NCBI GenBank assembly: GCA_963833745.1
Contig: CAWHZD010000008.1
Coordinates: 434,001 to 498,000 of the forward strand
Source: AP-15 sp963833745
GTDB taxonomy: Bacteria > Pseudomonadota > Alphaproteobacteria > ATCC43930 > CGMCC-115725
Direction of reading: 5' to 3'
Length of the DNA: 64,000 nucleotides
In this document: positions 10,305-19,700 of the stretch, piece after piece
Position numbering within the stretch: the first letter of the stretch is position 1
Layout: every line of letters begins with the position of its first letter
Notes under the pieces: model-generated
Database searches by the model: none
The model's input: only the letters and a program-made list of their open reading frames with translations
What the model was told of the DNA's origin: nothing
Program-made: the position numbers and the translations under genes

Positions 10305-10679
10305 TTATTGGTAGTTGTAGGGCGGGTAGCTATAGGCGGCCGATCCGTAATAGGGCTGCGGCGCAGAGTAATAATTCGGCGCCGAATTGTAATAGTACCC
10401 TTGCTGCGGGTAATAATACGACGGCGGCGCGGCATAGACCGGGGGCGCAGCGGCGGCGATCGCCGCACCGGCAAGCACGCCGCCGAGAATGCCGAGGCCG
10501 ATCGCGGCACCCGTGCCCGGGCCGCCGGCTCGCGCCGTCGTCGGGATCGCGGTCAGCGACACTGCGGCGAGCGCACCTGCCACCGCGACGCCGCGGCCCA
10601 AGCTCACGGCGTGCTCGATCATCGAACGCCGGGTCTCGGATCGGGTCTCGCTGCGGGTCTGGATTTGCTTGGTCGACAT
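10305..10679 (-). CDS. Small secreted Gly-zipper/Tyr-rich protein
   Basis: Hypothetical 124-residue protein. ATG 10679 has GGAG 6 nt upstream. The N-terminus is basic and is followed by a signal-like hydrophobic stretch (AVAGALAAVSLTAIPTTARA) with a plausible cleavage site after ARA. Next comes a Gly/Ala segment GAAIGLGILGGVLAGAAIAA resembling glycine-zipper membrane proteins, and the C-terminal third is Tyr/Pro/Gln-rich (repeated YY, ending YSYPPYNYQ). It has its own terminator, so it is probably monocistronic, with its promoter in the repeat-rich region upstream. I do not recognise a characterised homologue; an outer-membrane or surface-associated role is inferred from composition. Confidence 0.72.
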   Translation of the reverse strand: MSTKQIQTRSETRSETRRSMIEHAVSLGRGVAVAGALAAVSLTAIPTTARAGGPGTGAAIGLGILGGVLAGAAIAAAAPPVYAAPPSYYYPQQGYYYNSAPNYYSAPQPYYGSAAYSYPPYNYQ

Positions 10680-11428
10680 GGCGTTCTCCAACTTGGGCGA
10701 CCGGACGCTGTGTTGCGCTGGCGATCGCGAATTCCGACCCCCCTGATGTCGGCGGCCCGTGCCCGCGACACCATGCCGGAGAGTCCGCCGCGAGCCTCGC
10801 CCAACGGTCCGCAACCGAGCTCGCCCATCCGCCCGCAGCGAGCCTCGCCCAAGTATCCGATACGTTCGCATCTCTGCTGCTGCGGCCGGTTACCCGTCGA
10901 TCCGCCCCGGCCGGTCGAGCGCCGGGAAAATTCCCGGTTCGACGGGAAATATTCGGGAATGTCGTCCCGGCAACATGATTTTTCCCTCAAGACAGAACGC
11001 TGTATCAATGGCTTGCGAGAGAATTCCCGTACCACGGCAAACGGGAATTGGCGCGGCCTTAGTCGGGAATTACATCCATCGAACCGGGAATTAAATCGGC
11101 CGAAGCGGGAGTTGCGCGACGCCGTCAAACCCTGCCGATCTGACGGCGTCCGTCCGCATGTCCGGACCACTCTCGCCGGCCTCCGAGCGCCCGCAGACCC
11201 CGCTCGCGTCCTTCGGCGAGACGCCCGTCATACGCTGCGACTGGGGCAATTTTAGGGACCCCGTTGTCGGGTCTCCTACGAGCCCGGCAGCGCGTGTTTC
11301 ATGGCCTGCTTCGCCGCGGTCACCAATCCGCCGACACATTCGGTCATGTGCTGTCGCTCGTGATAAAGTGGCGACATAGCGCCGACTTCGGATACCCTGA
11401 GCAGCCGTCAACACCAGGAGGAGTCGTC
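10680..11428. repeat. Intergenic region with two short direct-repeat arrays
   Basis: No credible gene here. Array 1: CGAGCCTCGCCCA-like copies at 10791, 10816 (one base shorter) and 10839. Array 2: CGGGAATT-type words at 10923 (as an inverted repeat CGGGAA-AA-TTCCCG), 10943, 10954, 11021 (reverse orientation, GAATTCCCG), 11042, 11064, 11085 and 11106 (CGGGAGTT). The last five start 21-22 bp apart, two helical turns. The remainder leads to the cupin gene, whose AGGAGGAG ribosome site is at 11416-11423. Confidence 0.65.
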
Positions 11429-11803
11429 ATGAAGGTGGTCACGCTGAAAAACGTACCGAACGTCCCGGTGGAAGGCGCCGAGCGGATCGAAGGGTGGAGC
11501 GGGCCGGTTTCGCGGTCGCGTCAGACCATCATCGAGCCCGGGGATTCCGCGAACTACAACTGCAGCGTGGTGAACTTCAGCCAGGGTTGCACCACCGGCT
11601 GGCATACCCATACCTGCGACCAGGTGCTGGTCGTGACCTCGGGCTCCGGCATGGTGGCGACCGAGCACGAGCAGCGCGAGATCAATGTCGGCGACGTCGT
11701 GCACATCAAGGCCGGCGAACGCCATTGGCATGGCGCCAAGGCCAACACGACGATGGGGCACATCACCATCACCGCCGTCGGCGGCCAAGCCACCTGGGGG
11801 TAG
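11429..11803 (+). CDS. Cupin domain protein
   Basis: A 124-residue single-domain cupin. Metal-binding motif 1 is GWHTHTCDQVLVVTSGSG with two histidines; motif 2 is VHIKAGERHWHGA. ATG 11429 follows a strong AGGAGGAG site. Such small cupins act as dioxygenases, isomerases or ligand-binding regulators, and sequence alone does not decide which. It converges with the HpaB-like gene 46 bp downstream. That gene and its hydrolase partner suggest aromatic metabolism nearby, but being convergent it is not in their operon. Confidence 0.85.
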   Translation: MKVVTLKNVPNVPVEGAERIEGWSGPVSRSRQTIIEPGDSANYNCSVVNFSQGCTTGWHTHTCDQVLVVTSGSGMVATEHEQREINVGDVVHIKAGERHWHGAKANTTMGHITITAVGGQATWG

Positions 11804-11849
11804 TCTTCCCCGCCGGGACTGCGAGGATGCCCCCTGGGGGCATCCTGGC

Positions 11850-13412
11850 CTATCTCGACGGCGCCCCGCCGTGCGGCAGCGGGTGCTGCAGCATCTCGCG
11901 GATGCGACCCTTCATTTCGCTCTGGTCATAGCTGCGCAACAGGTTGATGCGGTTGCGGTTGGGGTCGCCGCCGTGCCAGTATTCATATGTTTCCTGGCGC
12001 AATCCGAAAGACGAAGCAGCCAAATCATGCGCCAGCCGAAACAGGCGTGACTTGTAGTCGACGTCGACATCCTTGCCGCGCATGTAGCGGTCGAGATAGG
12101 GGCGGATCTCGGGGCTGGCGAGATCGTTCTCGCTTGGCTGCATGATGATCCCTGAGGCGCAAATCTCGCGCATCAGTTCGACCATCCGGCCGGAGACCTG
12201 GGTGAACCAGATGTGCAAGGCGCGCGACGGCCCCAATGTCCACTGGCCGGAAGGTGTCGGGCCGGCCTCGTGCTCCACACCCTCCATCGCATGGCGCCAC
12301 ACCTCGCAATAGGTCGCCATCTCGCCGAGCTTGGCGGCGACTTCGCGATAGTCGACGACGCCGATCGCCTCGGCAACCATCGTCGCGACCGCGGTCATCA
12401 ACCGCATGCGTACCTCGACCCGGCACAGATTGGACCAGCCGAGGAAGTTGAAATTGACGCTGGAGCCGTCGGCGCCGAGCATTTTGACCATTGGCGCCGG
12501 GTCGTAGAGCATGAACAGCCGCTCCCACGGCACCAGCACCCGGTCGAAGAACAGCATGCAATCCTGCTCGTCGAGCATCTTCAACGGGTGCCCCCATGAG
12601 CCGAACCAACGCGACACCGGTTCGCGCGCCAAGATCTTGAGACCGGGCGCGCTGGTGGGAATGGCAAAGGCGAGGACGCATTTGGGGTTGCTGCGCCGGG
12701 CGAAAGTCGCCGACAGCGAGACGTAGCATTCGTGGCTGTGCGGTGCGGCGGTCGACAATTGCTTGCCGCCGCTGACGACGACGCCGTCGCCGGTCTCTTC
12801 GACGACGTGGAGTGCTATTTCCGTGTCCTCTCCCACCGACCGCTGTTCGTTTTGCGGCTGGGTGCTGCGGTCAACCTGCGGGTCGCCGAGCGCATGGGTC
12901 AGGAACAGGTCACTGCTTTTGCAATATTCGTAGTAATTGGCGAGGTTCTCGCCGAAATCGCACTTCGGATGCTTGACCGCGCTAAAGGCGTCCTTGAGGT
13001 GCAATGCCGAGATGATGTAGGGCGCCAGAATGTCGGGGCTGCGGCCGAGCTGGCCCCAACTCAGCTGGTTCCACAACTCGCTGTTGCGGCGCTTACGTTT
13101 GAGGTCATCGGCCGAGCGCGGCAGCAGCCAGCTGACGCTGATGCGCCGGCCGCTCGTCGGGTCGGCGCAGGTCATCTCGTCCCGGTAAGGCGGGCTGTTC
13201 TGCAGATCATAGAGGCGTGCCAGCTCGGCGACCATGTCCTTGAAGGCCGGATGCGTCGTGACGTCGCCGACCCGCTCGCCGTCGATCCAAACCTCGCGAC
13301 CATCCTTGAGGCTGTCGACATAGCGCCGGCCGGTCATCGGGCCGGGCGCTTCGCCGGCGTTCGCGAACCCCTCGGCCGGTGCCGCCGTCACCGCGCGTTG
13401 TCCTTCCGTCAC
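11850..13412 (-). CDS. 4-hydroxyphenylacetate 3-monooxygenase (HpaB) family oxygenase
   Basis: FADH2-dependent aromatic hydroxylase family, large component; needs a separate flavin reductase, none of which is visible here. The 520-residue protein has MTGRRYVDSLKDGREVWIDG near residue 25, SWLLPRSADDLKRKRR, the substrate/flavin region with SGGKQLSTAAPHSHECYVS, DRVLVPWERLFMLYD and a C-terminal helical domain containing HDLAASSFGLRQETYEYWHG. GTG 13412 is chosen because it overlaps the stop of the upstream hydrolase gene in a GTGA junction, implying translational coupling, and gives the usual length; the frame open up to 13853 is antisense noise. Substrate specificity is unknown: members also act on chlorophenols or in natural product pathways. 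Confidence 0.85.
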   Translation of the reverse strand: MTEGQRAVTAAPAEGFANAGEAPGPMTGRRYVDSLKDGREVWIDGERVGDVTTHPAFKDMVAELARLYDLQNSPPYRDEMTCADPTSGRRISVSWLLPRSADDLKRKRRNSELWNQLSWGQLGRSPDILAPYIISALHLKDAFSAVKHPKCDFGENLANYYEYCKSSDLFLTHALGDPQVDRSTQPQNEQRSVGEDTEIALHVVEETGDGVVVSGGKQLSTAAPHSHECYVSLSATFARRSNPKCVLAFAIPTSAPGLKILAREPVSRWFGSWGHPLKMLDEQDCMLFFDRVLVPWERLFMLYDPAPMVKMLGADGSSVNFNFLGWSNLCRVEVRMRLMTAVATMVAEAIGVVDYREVAAKLGEMATYCEVWRHAMEGVEHEAGPTPSGQWTLGPSRALHIWFTQVSGRMVELMREICASGIIMQPSENDLASPEIRPYLDRYMRGKDVDVDYKSRLFRLAHDLAASSFGLRQETYEYWHGGDPNRNRINLLRSYDQSEMKGRIREMLQHPLPHGGAPSR

Positions 13413-14101
13413 CCCTGCATCAGCAGCGGCGTCAGCACGTCCGGGTCGGACAGCATCGGGTAGTGACCGGTGTCGATCTCGAGGTATTTGGCGCCGAGCT
13501 TTTCTGCGGCGCGGCGCTGGTGCGCCTCTCCCGGGTTGGCGGCACGGCGGCAGCGGACGACCGTGGCCGGCCATTTCTGCGTCCAGAAGGTCTTTACCGA
13601 AACCGGCTCTTCCATCGCGGCGATCGGATGCGGCGTATAGCGGGCGAGTGCCAAGGCGCGCGTCGCCGGGTCGAGGTCGGCGAAGCTGCGATTTTCGGCG
13701 TCTTCGCGTGACGGCTCGACCGATAGTGCGGTGGTGACGCGCGGGGTCGGGCGGTTGACGATCTGGGCGACCCGCTCGCCGTCGAAGAGCGCCAGCGCGT
13801 CGACAAGGACCAGCCGCCCGATGCGCTCGCGCGCCAGTTCCGCGGCCCGGCACAACACCATGCCGCCGGAGCTGGTCCCGGTCAGGACGACATCGTTCAA
13901 ATCTTCGTAGAACATCAACTCGGCGATTTCGGCGGCGTGCGTCTCGACCGTGATCCCCGCCCGCAGCGCATGCCGCCGGTCCCCGCAGCCGTCGAGCGAA
14001 GGGGCATAGACGACATGCCCGGCGACGCTGAGGCGGGTTGCCGTCGGCTTCCAGATCCAGCCGCCTTGATACGCCCCGTGGATCATTACGTATGTCGCCA
14101 T
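13409..14101 (-). CDS. Alpha/beta hydrolase
   Basis: A 230-residue esterase/hydroxynitrile-lyase-type fold protein. ATG 14101 has GGAG 6 nt upstream. The oxyanion-hole motif is MIHGAYQGGW at residues 6-15, the nucleophile serine is Ser77 in GTSSG, and the terminal histidine is in DTGHYPML. Its stop shares four bases with the GTG of the HpaB-like gene downstream, so both are one coupled transcriptional unit and may act on the same small ester, lactone or aromatic compound; that is inference. Salicylate-esterase/MenH-like proteins are close in architecture. Confidence 0.85.
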   Translation of the reverse strand: MATYVMIHGAYQGGWIWKPTATRLSVAGHVVYAPSLDGCGDRRHALRAGITVETHAAEIAELMFYEDLNDVVLTGTSSGGMVLCRAAELARERIGRLVLVDALALFDGERVAQIVNRPTPRVTTALSVEPSREDAENRSFADLDPATRALALARYTPHPIAAMEEPVSVKTFWTQKWPATVVRCRRAANPGEAHQRRAAEKLGAKYLEIDTGHYPMLSDPDVLTPLLMQG

Positions 14102-14238
14102 GTCATTCTCCTTTGCCGATTTTTTGGCGCAGGCGGCCTGAACCGCGTGTGCCGCCGTGCTCGCAGGTCCCTCGATCCCCGTGGCCGGGCTGGCCTCGGC
14201 CGTCCACCTTTTTGTCCCACCACCCAAACTGTAAAGCC

Positions 14239-14276
14239 GTGGATGCCCGGAGCAAGTCCGGGCAAAGCGTGATGAC
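14239..14276. repeat. REP-like palindromic repeat
   Basis: GTGGATGCCCGG-AGCAAGT-CCGGGC: a 6-bp stem (14245-14250 with 14258-14263) in the form of the GGATGCCCGGGTCAAGCCCGGGCATGACG repeats common between alphaproteobacterial genes. It lies between minE and the hydrolase start, outside any gene. Confidence 0.55.
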
Positions 14277-14336
14277 GGAAGGTGAATTGGAGCATCGCAA
14301 GCAGCCCTGCGTTAGCTGATTTTGACGCTGGCGCCA

Positions 14337-14696
14337 TCAGCCCGGCTTGACCCAGGGTGGGTGCGAGCCGGGATCGGGTCTTGGCACTGCAATCGGGGCC
14401 GGCGGCGGGTTTGCCCTGACCGCGCCGTTCTTGACCGGTTTGATGTTGGCGCCGTCGAGCTCGACGTTGATTTCGAGCAGCGAGGTCTCGCCCGACCGGC
14501 CGACATTGACGCGCAGCATGTCGTCGCGGATCTCGACATAGCGGCCGACGACGTCGAGCAGGTCCTTTTGCAAGGCCGGCAGGAAATCCGGCGCGCCGCG
14601 GCTCGCGCGCTCGTGGGCGAGCACGATCTTCAGCCGGTCGCGCGCGATCGCGGCAGTGTTCCGCCGCTCCGGAAACAGCAAATCGAGGAGCCGCAT
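14337..14696 (-). CDS. minE: Cell division topological specificity factor MinE
   Basis: Stimulates the MinD ATPase and drives pole-to-pole oscillation that restricts FtsZ rings to mid-cell. The 119-residue product begins MRLLDLLFPERRNTAAIARD, the amphipathic membrane-targeting and anti-MinCD helix, followed by the dimerisation beta region with YVEIRDDMLRVNV. ATG 14696 shares its A with the minD stop TGA (TGATG junction); an in-frame GTG just upstream at 14699 would add one residue. The Pro-rich tail after residue 95 is longer than in E. coli MinE. Last gene of the minCDE operon. Confidence 0.94.
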   Translation of the reverse strand: MRLLDLLFPERRNTAAIARDRLKIVLAHERASRGAPDFLPALQKDLLDVVGRYVEIRDDMLRVNVGRSGETSLLEINVELDGANIKPVKNGAVRANPPPAPIAVPRPDPGSHPPWVKPG

Positions 14697-15511
14697 CACG
14701 CCCTACCAAACAGGCTGCGGAAAAAGCTGCGACGTTCGGGCTTCAAAAAGCGCAGCTCGCGCTGTTCGCCGAGCAGGCGGGCGACGGCGTCGAGATAGGC
14801 CTGGCCCGCCGGGCTGCCCTCGTCGAACACGACCGGGGTCCCGGTGTTCGAGGCTTTCAACACCAATTCCGATTCCGGGATGACGCCCAGCAGGGGAATC
14901 GACAGGATTTCCTTGACGTCGTCGATTGCCAGCATCTCACCTTTTTCGACCCGCTCGGGCGAGTAGCGGGTCAGCAGCAGATGGACCTCGACCGGGTCCA
15001 TGTTGTTTTCGGCGCGCCGCGACTTCGAGGCGAGGATGCCGATGATGCGATCGCTGTCGCGCACCGAGGACACCTCGGGGTTGGTCACGATGATCGCGAT
15101 GTCGGCGAAATACAGCGCGGTGATCGCACCATGCTCGATCCCCGCCGGGCTGTCGCAAATGACGTAGTCGAAGGTTTCCCGGAGTTCTTCGAGCACCCGC
15201 TCGACGCCGTCGCGTTTCAGCGCATCCTTGTCGCGGGTCTGCGAGGTTGGGAAGACGAAGAGGTTGTCGTTGCGCCTGTCTTTGATCAGCGCCTGGTTGA
15301 GCTTGGCGTCGCCGTTGATGACGTTGATGAAATCGAAGACGACGCGGCGCTCGCAGCCCATGATCAGATCGAGGTTGCGCAGCCCTACGTCGAAATCGAT
15401 GACGACCGTGCGATTGCCGCGCAGCGCCAGGCCGGCGGCGACGGCGGCGGCGCTGGTGGTCTTGCCGACGCCGCCCTTGCCCGACGTGAGCACGATGACT
15501 TTCGCTGGCAA
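14696..15511 (-). CDS. minD: Septum site-determining ATPase MinD
   Basis: Membrane-cycling ParA-type ATPase of the Min system. The deviant Walker A motif is GKGGVGKTT near residues 11-19, followed by DFDVGLRNLD and DSPAGIEHGA (Walker B). The C-terminus ends FLKPERRSFFRSLFGRA, an amphipathic membrane-targeting helix. TTG 15511 is chosen as start because GGAGG lies 6 nt upstream and the canonical N-terminus begins right there (PAKVIVLTSGKGG); frames open further upstream show no MinD character. The product is 271 residues, normal for MinD. minE overlaps its stop codon. Confidence 0.95.
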   Translation of the reverse strand: MPAKVIVLTSGKGGVGKTTSAAAVAAGLALRGNRTVVIDFDVGLRNLDLIMGCERRVVFDFINVINGDAKLNQALIKDRRNDNLFVFPTSQTRDKDALKRDGVERVLEELRETFDYVICDSPAGIEHGAITALYFADIAIIVTNPEVSSVRDSDRIIGILASKSRRAENNMDPVEVHLLLTRYSPERVEKGEMLAIDDVKEILSIPLLGVIPESELVLKASNTGTPVVFDEGSPAGQAYLDAVARLLGEQRELRFLKPERRSFFRSLFGRA

Positions 15512-15608
15512 AAAGGCCTCCCCCTTCCCCCCGGCGGCGCGGCATCGAACCGGCACCGGCGGCGTTGCGAGCGACGCTCGACCAGCACCGCTCGCGTAAT
15601 CATGAGCG

Positions 15609-16325
15609 TCAATTGCGGGTGATGGTCAACCGGTCATCGACGAGTGCTATCTGCACCGGCAATCCGCGCTCTTCCGGCGGCATTTGCTCGCTGACGAGGT
15701 AATGCCCGGCGATGCTGACGAGCTCGGCCTCGAACCGGCTGCAAAAGATTCGCGCCTCGCCGTCACCAGCGGCGCCGGCGAGCGCGCGGCCGCGCAATGC
15801 TCCGTACACGTGGATGTTGCCGTCGGCGATCAGCTCGGCGCCGGGACTGACCGCGGCGGTGACGACGAGATCGGCGCCGCGGGCGTAGATCTGGGTGCCC
15901 GAGCGCACCAGCTGGGTCACGAGCAGTGATTTCACCGCGGCGGCACCGCGGCTGGGTTGAGCGGATGGCGGCGGGCCGGGCGTGGGCGGTTCCGATTGGA
16001 GCGGCCGGCGCGGCTGGGTTGAATTGGGGGCAAAGCTCGCGAGCCCGGCCGCGGCCGCGGCCTCGACCTGCGCCGGCAGCGCATTCTGCACGCCGATCAG
16101 GGTCAGGGTATGGCGGCGCAGCACGTCCCTGGTCTCGGCGAACTCGGCGGGCGCGGCGAACTCGGCCGCGTCCTTGAGATCGAGCACGACCGGAGCGTTC
16201 AGGAAGAAGCGCGGGCTGCGACGGATCTGCTCGGCCAATTCGGCTTCGAAAGCGGGCTCGCGCAGCAATCCCGCGCGCACCACCATGACGGTGAAGACCG
16301 CGCCCTGAACGAGATTGCCCGCCAT
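15609..16325 (-). CDS. minC: Septum site-determining protein MinC
   Basis: FtsZ polymerisation inhibitor recruited by MinD. The 238-residue protein has an N-terminal MinC_N domain (residues about 5-105), a Pro-rich linker (PLQSEPPTPGPPPSAQPSRG) and the C-terminal right-handed beta-helix domain with VRSGTQIYARGADLVVTAAV and ADGNIHVYGALRGRALAGA, the MinD-binding face. It is first in the minC-minD-minE operon, with 97 bp before minD. The operon is divergent from the giant autotransporter gene, sharing the 438-bp region upstream. Confidence 0.94.
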   Translation of the reverse strand: MAGNLVQGAVFTVMVVRAGLLREPAFEAELAEQIRRSPRFFLNAPVVLDLKDAAEFAAPAEFAETRDVLRRHTLTLIGVQNALPAQVEAAAAAGLASFAPNSTQPRRPLQSEPPTPGPPPSAQPSRGAAAVKSLLVTQLVRSGTQIYARGADLVVTAAVSPGAELIADGNIHVYGALRGRALAGAAGDGEARIFCSRFEAELVSIAGHYLVSEQMPPEERGLPVQIALVDDRLTITRN

Positions 16326-16763
16326 CCGAGAATCGATGCCGCCTGCCGAACCGCCGCTAAACTGGGGTTAACCCCAAACCGGCCGCCCCGCAACGAGTTT
16401 CCGTCGCCCTACCGGCGCGCCGGTAGGGAAGCGCCATGCGAAGCGCGGCCCACGCGGTCGAGTTCGTGTCCGGCTCGGCGCCGGGACCGGTTTCGGCGCC
16501 TGAATTTGCTGGTGGGGTGTTGCTGGGCGCGCTGCGTTGCTCTCGCGCTTTTGGCGATTAAGACACGCAAATCAACTTGTGCGCGCTAATATGCTTAGGT
16601 TAATGTAAGCTTATTGATATTTGTAGCGATCGAGCCGCGCCGCGGGACAATCCTCTGGTTACCTCACCCGGTTCCTTCGGGGTCACGGCCTCTGCGACGA
16701 ACAGGGTAAATTCCAGGCGGGCGCAAGCGGACGGCGACCAGCGCCAACCTCCGGAGGTTCGCG
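16326..16763. promoter_or_regulatory. Divergent promoter region of minC and the giant autotransporter, with palindromic ribosome site
   Basis: The 438-bp region separates two divergent transcription units. The AT-rich part around 16555-16630 is the likeliest promoter area for the autotransporter, though no box is convincing. A perfect 14-bp palindrome, AACCTCCGGAGGTT at 16746-16759, contains the Shine-Dalgarno GGAGG (16753-16757) 6 nt before ATG 16764. In RNA it could fold on itself or dimerise and mask the ribosome site. A long GC-rich 5' leader (about 16640-16745) precedes it. Confidence 0.5.
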
Positions 16764-19700
16764 ATGCCGTTATGGGCGTGTCTCGTAAACGTCCTTCCAG
16801 GATTTAGGCTTGAACGGATGCGTCTGTCCCGTTGGATCGCCGCGGCGGCGCTGTTGCCGGCCGTGGCCACCGCGGTGCCGCCGACGATTGGCGCGATACT
16901 GGTCTTGGACGCCGCACCCGCGACCGCGCAGTGCGCGCAGAGCGGCACGACAGAAAATTGCAGCGGGACCCTTCCCAGCCCGGTCGATTTCAACACCAGT
17001 CACGGCATCGATACGCTCAACGTCTTCAACGCCAACAATGGGACCAGCTTTGTTCGGTTGCAGGGCGCCGGCGCCGCGCCCGGCAGCGGCGCGAACGCCG
17101 TCTTTTCCTGCTCTGTCGCCAACGAGTGCACCATTACCACCAGTATGGACGGATCGCAAACTTGCAGCCCTAAGACCGACATTCACGGCAATCCTCTCGG
17201 TGCATGCGTCGCCGGCACGACAACTCCCGGTCCTTCCGGAAGTGCCGGGCCGAGCGTGACGGTCAAAGTCTCGACCCCGACATCCGGCCCCGTCACCGTC
17301 GGCGCCGGCCGCCCGAACATCGCCGTCATCGGTTTGTCGCAAGGGTCGAACGGCGGCGGCGGCGGCGACAGCTTTGTCGCCGGCTCGGCAGGCAATGGCG
17401 GCACCGGCGCCGATGGTGGAACCGTGTCGGTCAATTTCTCGGGTGTCGTGCCGAGCGCAAACTCGGGCGGAATTCTGGCCCAGAGCCAGGCCGGCAACGG
17501 CGGCAACGGCGGCAGCTTCTTTGGGATCGGCGGCAGCGCCGGCGATGGCGGGTTGGGCGGTTTCGGCGGTGCGGCGACAGCCAGTTTCGATGCCGGCTCG
17601 GTTACAACTTCCGGCAAGGGCAATGTCGGCGTCACGGCGATCAGCCAAGGGGGCAACGGCGGCAGCGCCGGCAACGGCGGCGGGCTGGTTTTTGTCGGCG
17701 GCAGCGGAAGCGCTGCCGGTCAGGCCGGAAAAGCCGAAGTCGACACGGTCGCGGGCACGTCCATCGTTACTTCCGGCGACTTCGCCAACGGGATCGCAGC
17801 GTACAGCCTCGGCGGCGGCGGCGGCAGCGGCTCCGGCGGGTTTGGCCTGTTCTATTCGGGCGGCGGCAACGGCAGCACCGGCGGCGCCGGCGGCGCGGTC
17901 ATCGTCAACGCCAACGGCGCCATAACGACGCAAGGTCAATTCGCCGAGGGCATTCTCGCTCAGTCGATCGGCGGCGGCGGCGGCAGCGCCGGGACCGTCA
18001 TTGGCGCGGTCGCCCTTGGCGGCAGTGGTGCGGGCGGCGGCGCCGGCGGCACCGTCCAGGTCTCCGACACCGGGACGATTGTAACATTCGGGTTCGGCGC
18101 CAACGCCATCGAAGGTCAGTCGATTGGCGGCGGCGGCGGCAACGGCGCCAATTCCGGAGGGCTCTTCGCGCTGGGCGGCAACGGCTCGGGCACGACGACG
18201 GGCGGTATGGTGAGCGTGACGAACCAGGGCCTGCTCGAGACCAGCTCGTCGAATTCGGCCGGGATTCTCGCGCAGTCGATCGGCGGCGGCGGCGGCAATG
18301 GCGGAACCTCCGGCGGCCTCTTCGCCTATGGCGGCTCCGGGGGCGCGGGCGCCGACGCCGCAACCGTCACGGTCACAAATGGCGGCAATATTTTCACCGG
18401 TCTGAATGGCTCCGGCACGTCGGCTTCGCCGGGCATCCTCGCGCAGTCGATCGGCGGCGGCGGCGGCAACGGCGGCGGTGCGTTGGTAGGGCCCGTGACG
18501 CTTGGCGGCGCCGGCGGCATGGCCGGCAATGGTGACACCGTCTCCCTGACCAATAGCGGGTCGATCACCACCCTCGGACATGATTCGGCGGCTATCGTTG
18601 CCGAATCGATCGGCGGCGGCGGCGGCAATGGCGGCTTCGCGCTTGGCGGAGGGCCGTTCGGCGCCCTCGCCATCGGCGGCAATGGCGGCGCCGGCGGCAC
18701 CGGCGGCGAGGTTTGCGTCAACGCGAACGCAGCCTGTACCGCCGCCGCACCGGTTGGCGCGGCGACGATCCACACGTCCGGCGAACGCTCTGACGGCATC
18801 ATCGCGCAATCGATCGGCGGTGGCGGCGGCAACGGCGGCTTCGCCGTCTCGGGATCGGTAGGCGTCTTCGCCAGCGCGGCCGTCGCTCTTGGTGGTCCCG
18901 GCGGGAAGGGCGGGACCGCCGGCGACGTGTTCGCGGGCGCCAACGGCAACATCGCGACGAGCGGCGCCCTTTCGACCGGCATCGACGCAGAGTCGATCGG
19001 CGGCGGCGGTGGCAACGGCGGTTTCTCGATCTCCGCGACCGGCGGGCTGACCTACGGTTCGATCGGCTTTGCGATGGGCGGGATGGGCGGCGCCGGCAAT
19101 GACGCGGGCACGGTGAGCGTCGCCAGCACCACCAACATCACCACGAGCGGAGATCTGTCACCCGGTATCTTCGCCCACTCGATCGGCGGTGGCGGCGGCA
19201 ATGGCGGGTTTTCGGTGGCCGGTGCGGTCGCGGCCGGTGCTGCCGTGGCCCTCGACATCAGCGGGTCGGGCGCCGGCGGCGCCAACGGCAATGCGGTCGA
19301 CGTCTCGAGCATCGGCAACATCTCGACCGGCAGCCAATTCGGCACCAGCGGCTCGGAATCTCCGGGCATTTTCGCGCAATCGGTCGGCGGCGGCGGCGGC
19401 AACGGGGGATTTGCCGGCTCTGTGGCCGCTGGCGGATATGGCAGCGTGAGCCTGTCGTTTGCGTCGAGCGGGGGTGCCGGCGGTGCCGGCAACACGGTCA
19501 CGGTCGACAACAACAGCGCGATGACCGGCGCCAACTCGATCACCACCTGGCAGAACAATTCGGACGGCGTCCTAGCCCAGTCGATCGGCGGCACCGGCGG
19601 CAATGGCGGCTTCTCGGTTGGGGGTGCGGTCGGCGGCTATGGCGCGGTCACCCTGTCCTTTGGCGGCGCGGGCGGCGCTGGAAGCAATTCCGGCGCAGTC

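Noticed and set aside
10197..11255. 352-codon forward frame across the intergenic repeats
   Set aside because: It runs through a terminator, the antisense of a small secreted protein and two repeat arrays; no family character.
16640..16763. Possible cyclic di-GMP (GEMM-I) riboswitch in the autotransporter leader
   Set aside because: Only loose strings (ACAGGGTAAA and GGGCGCAAGC) resemble the consensus; the tetraloop stem and receptor do not fit. A covariance-model search would settle it.
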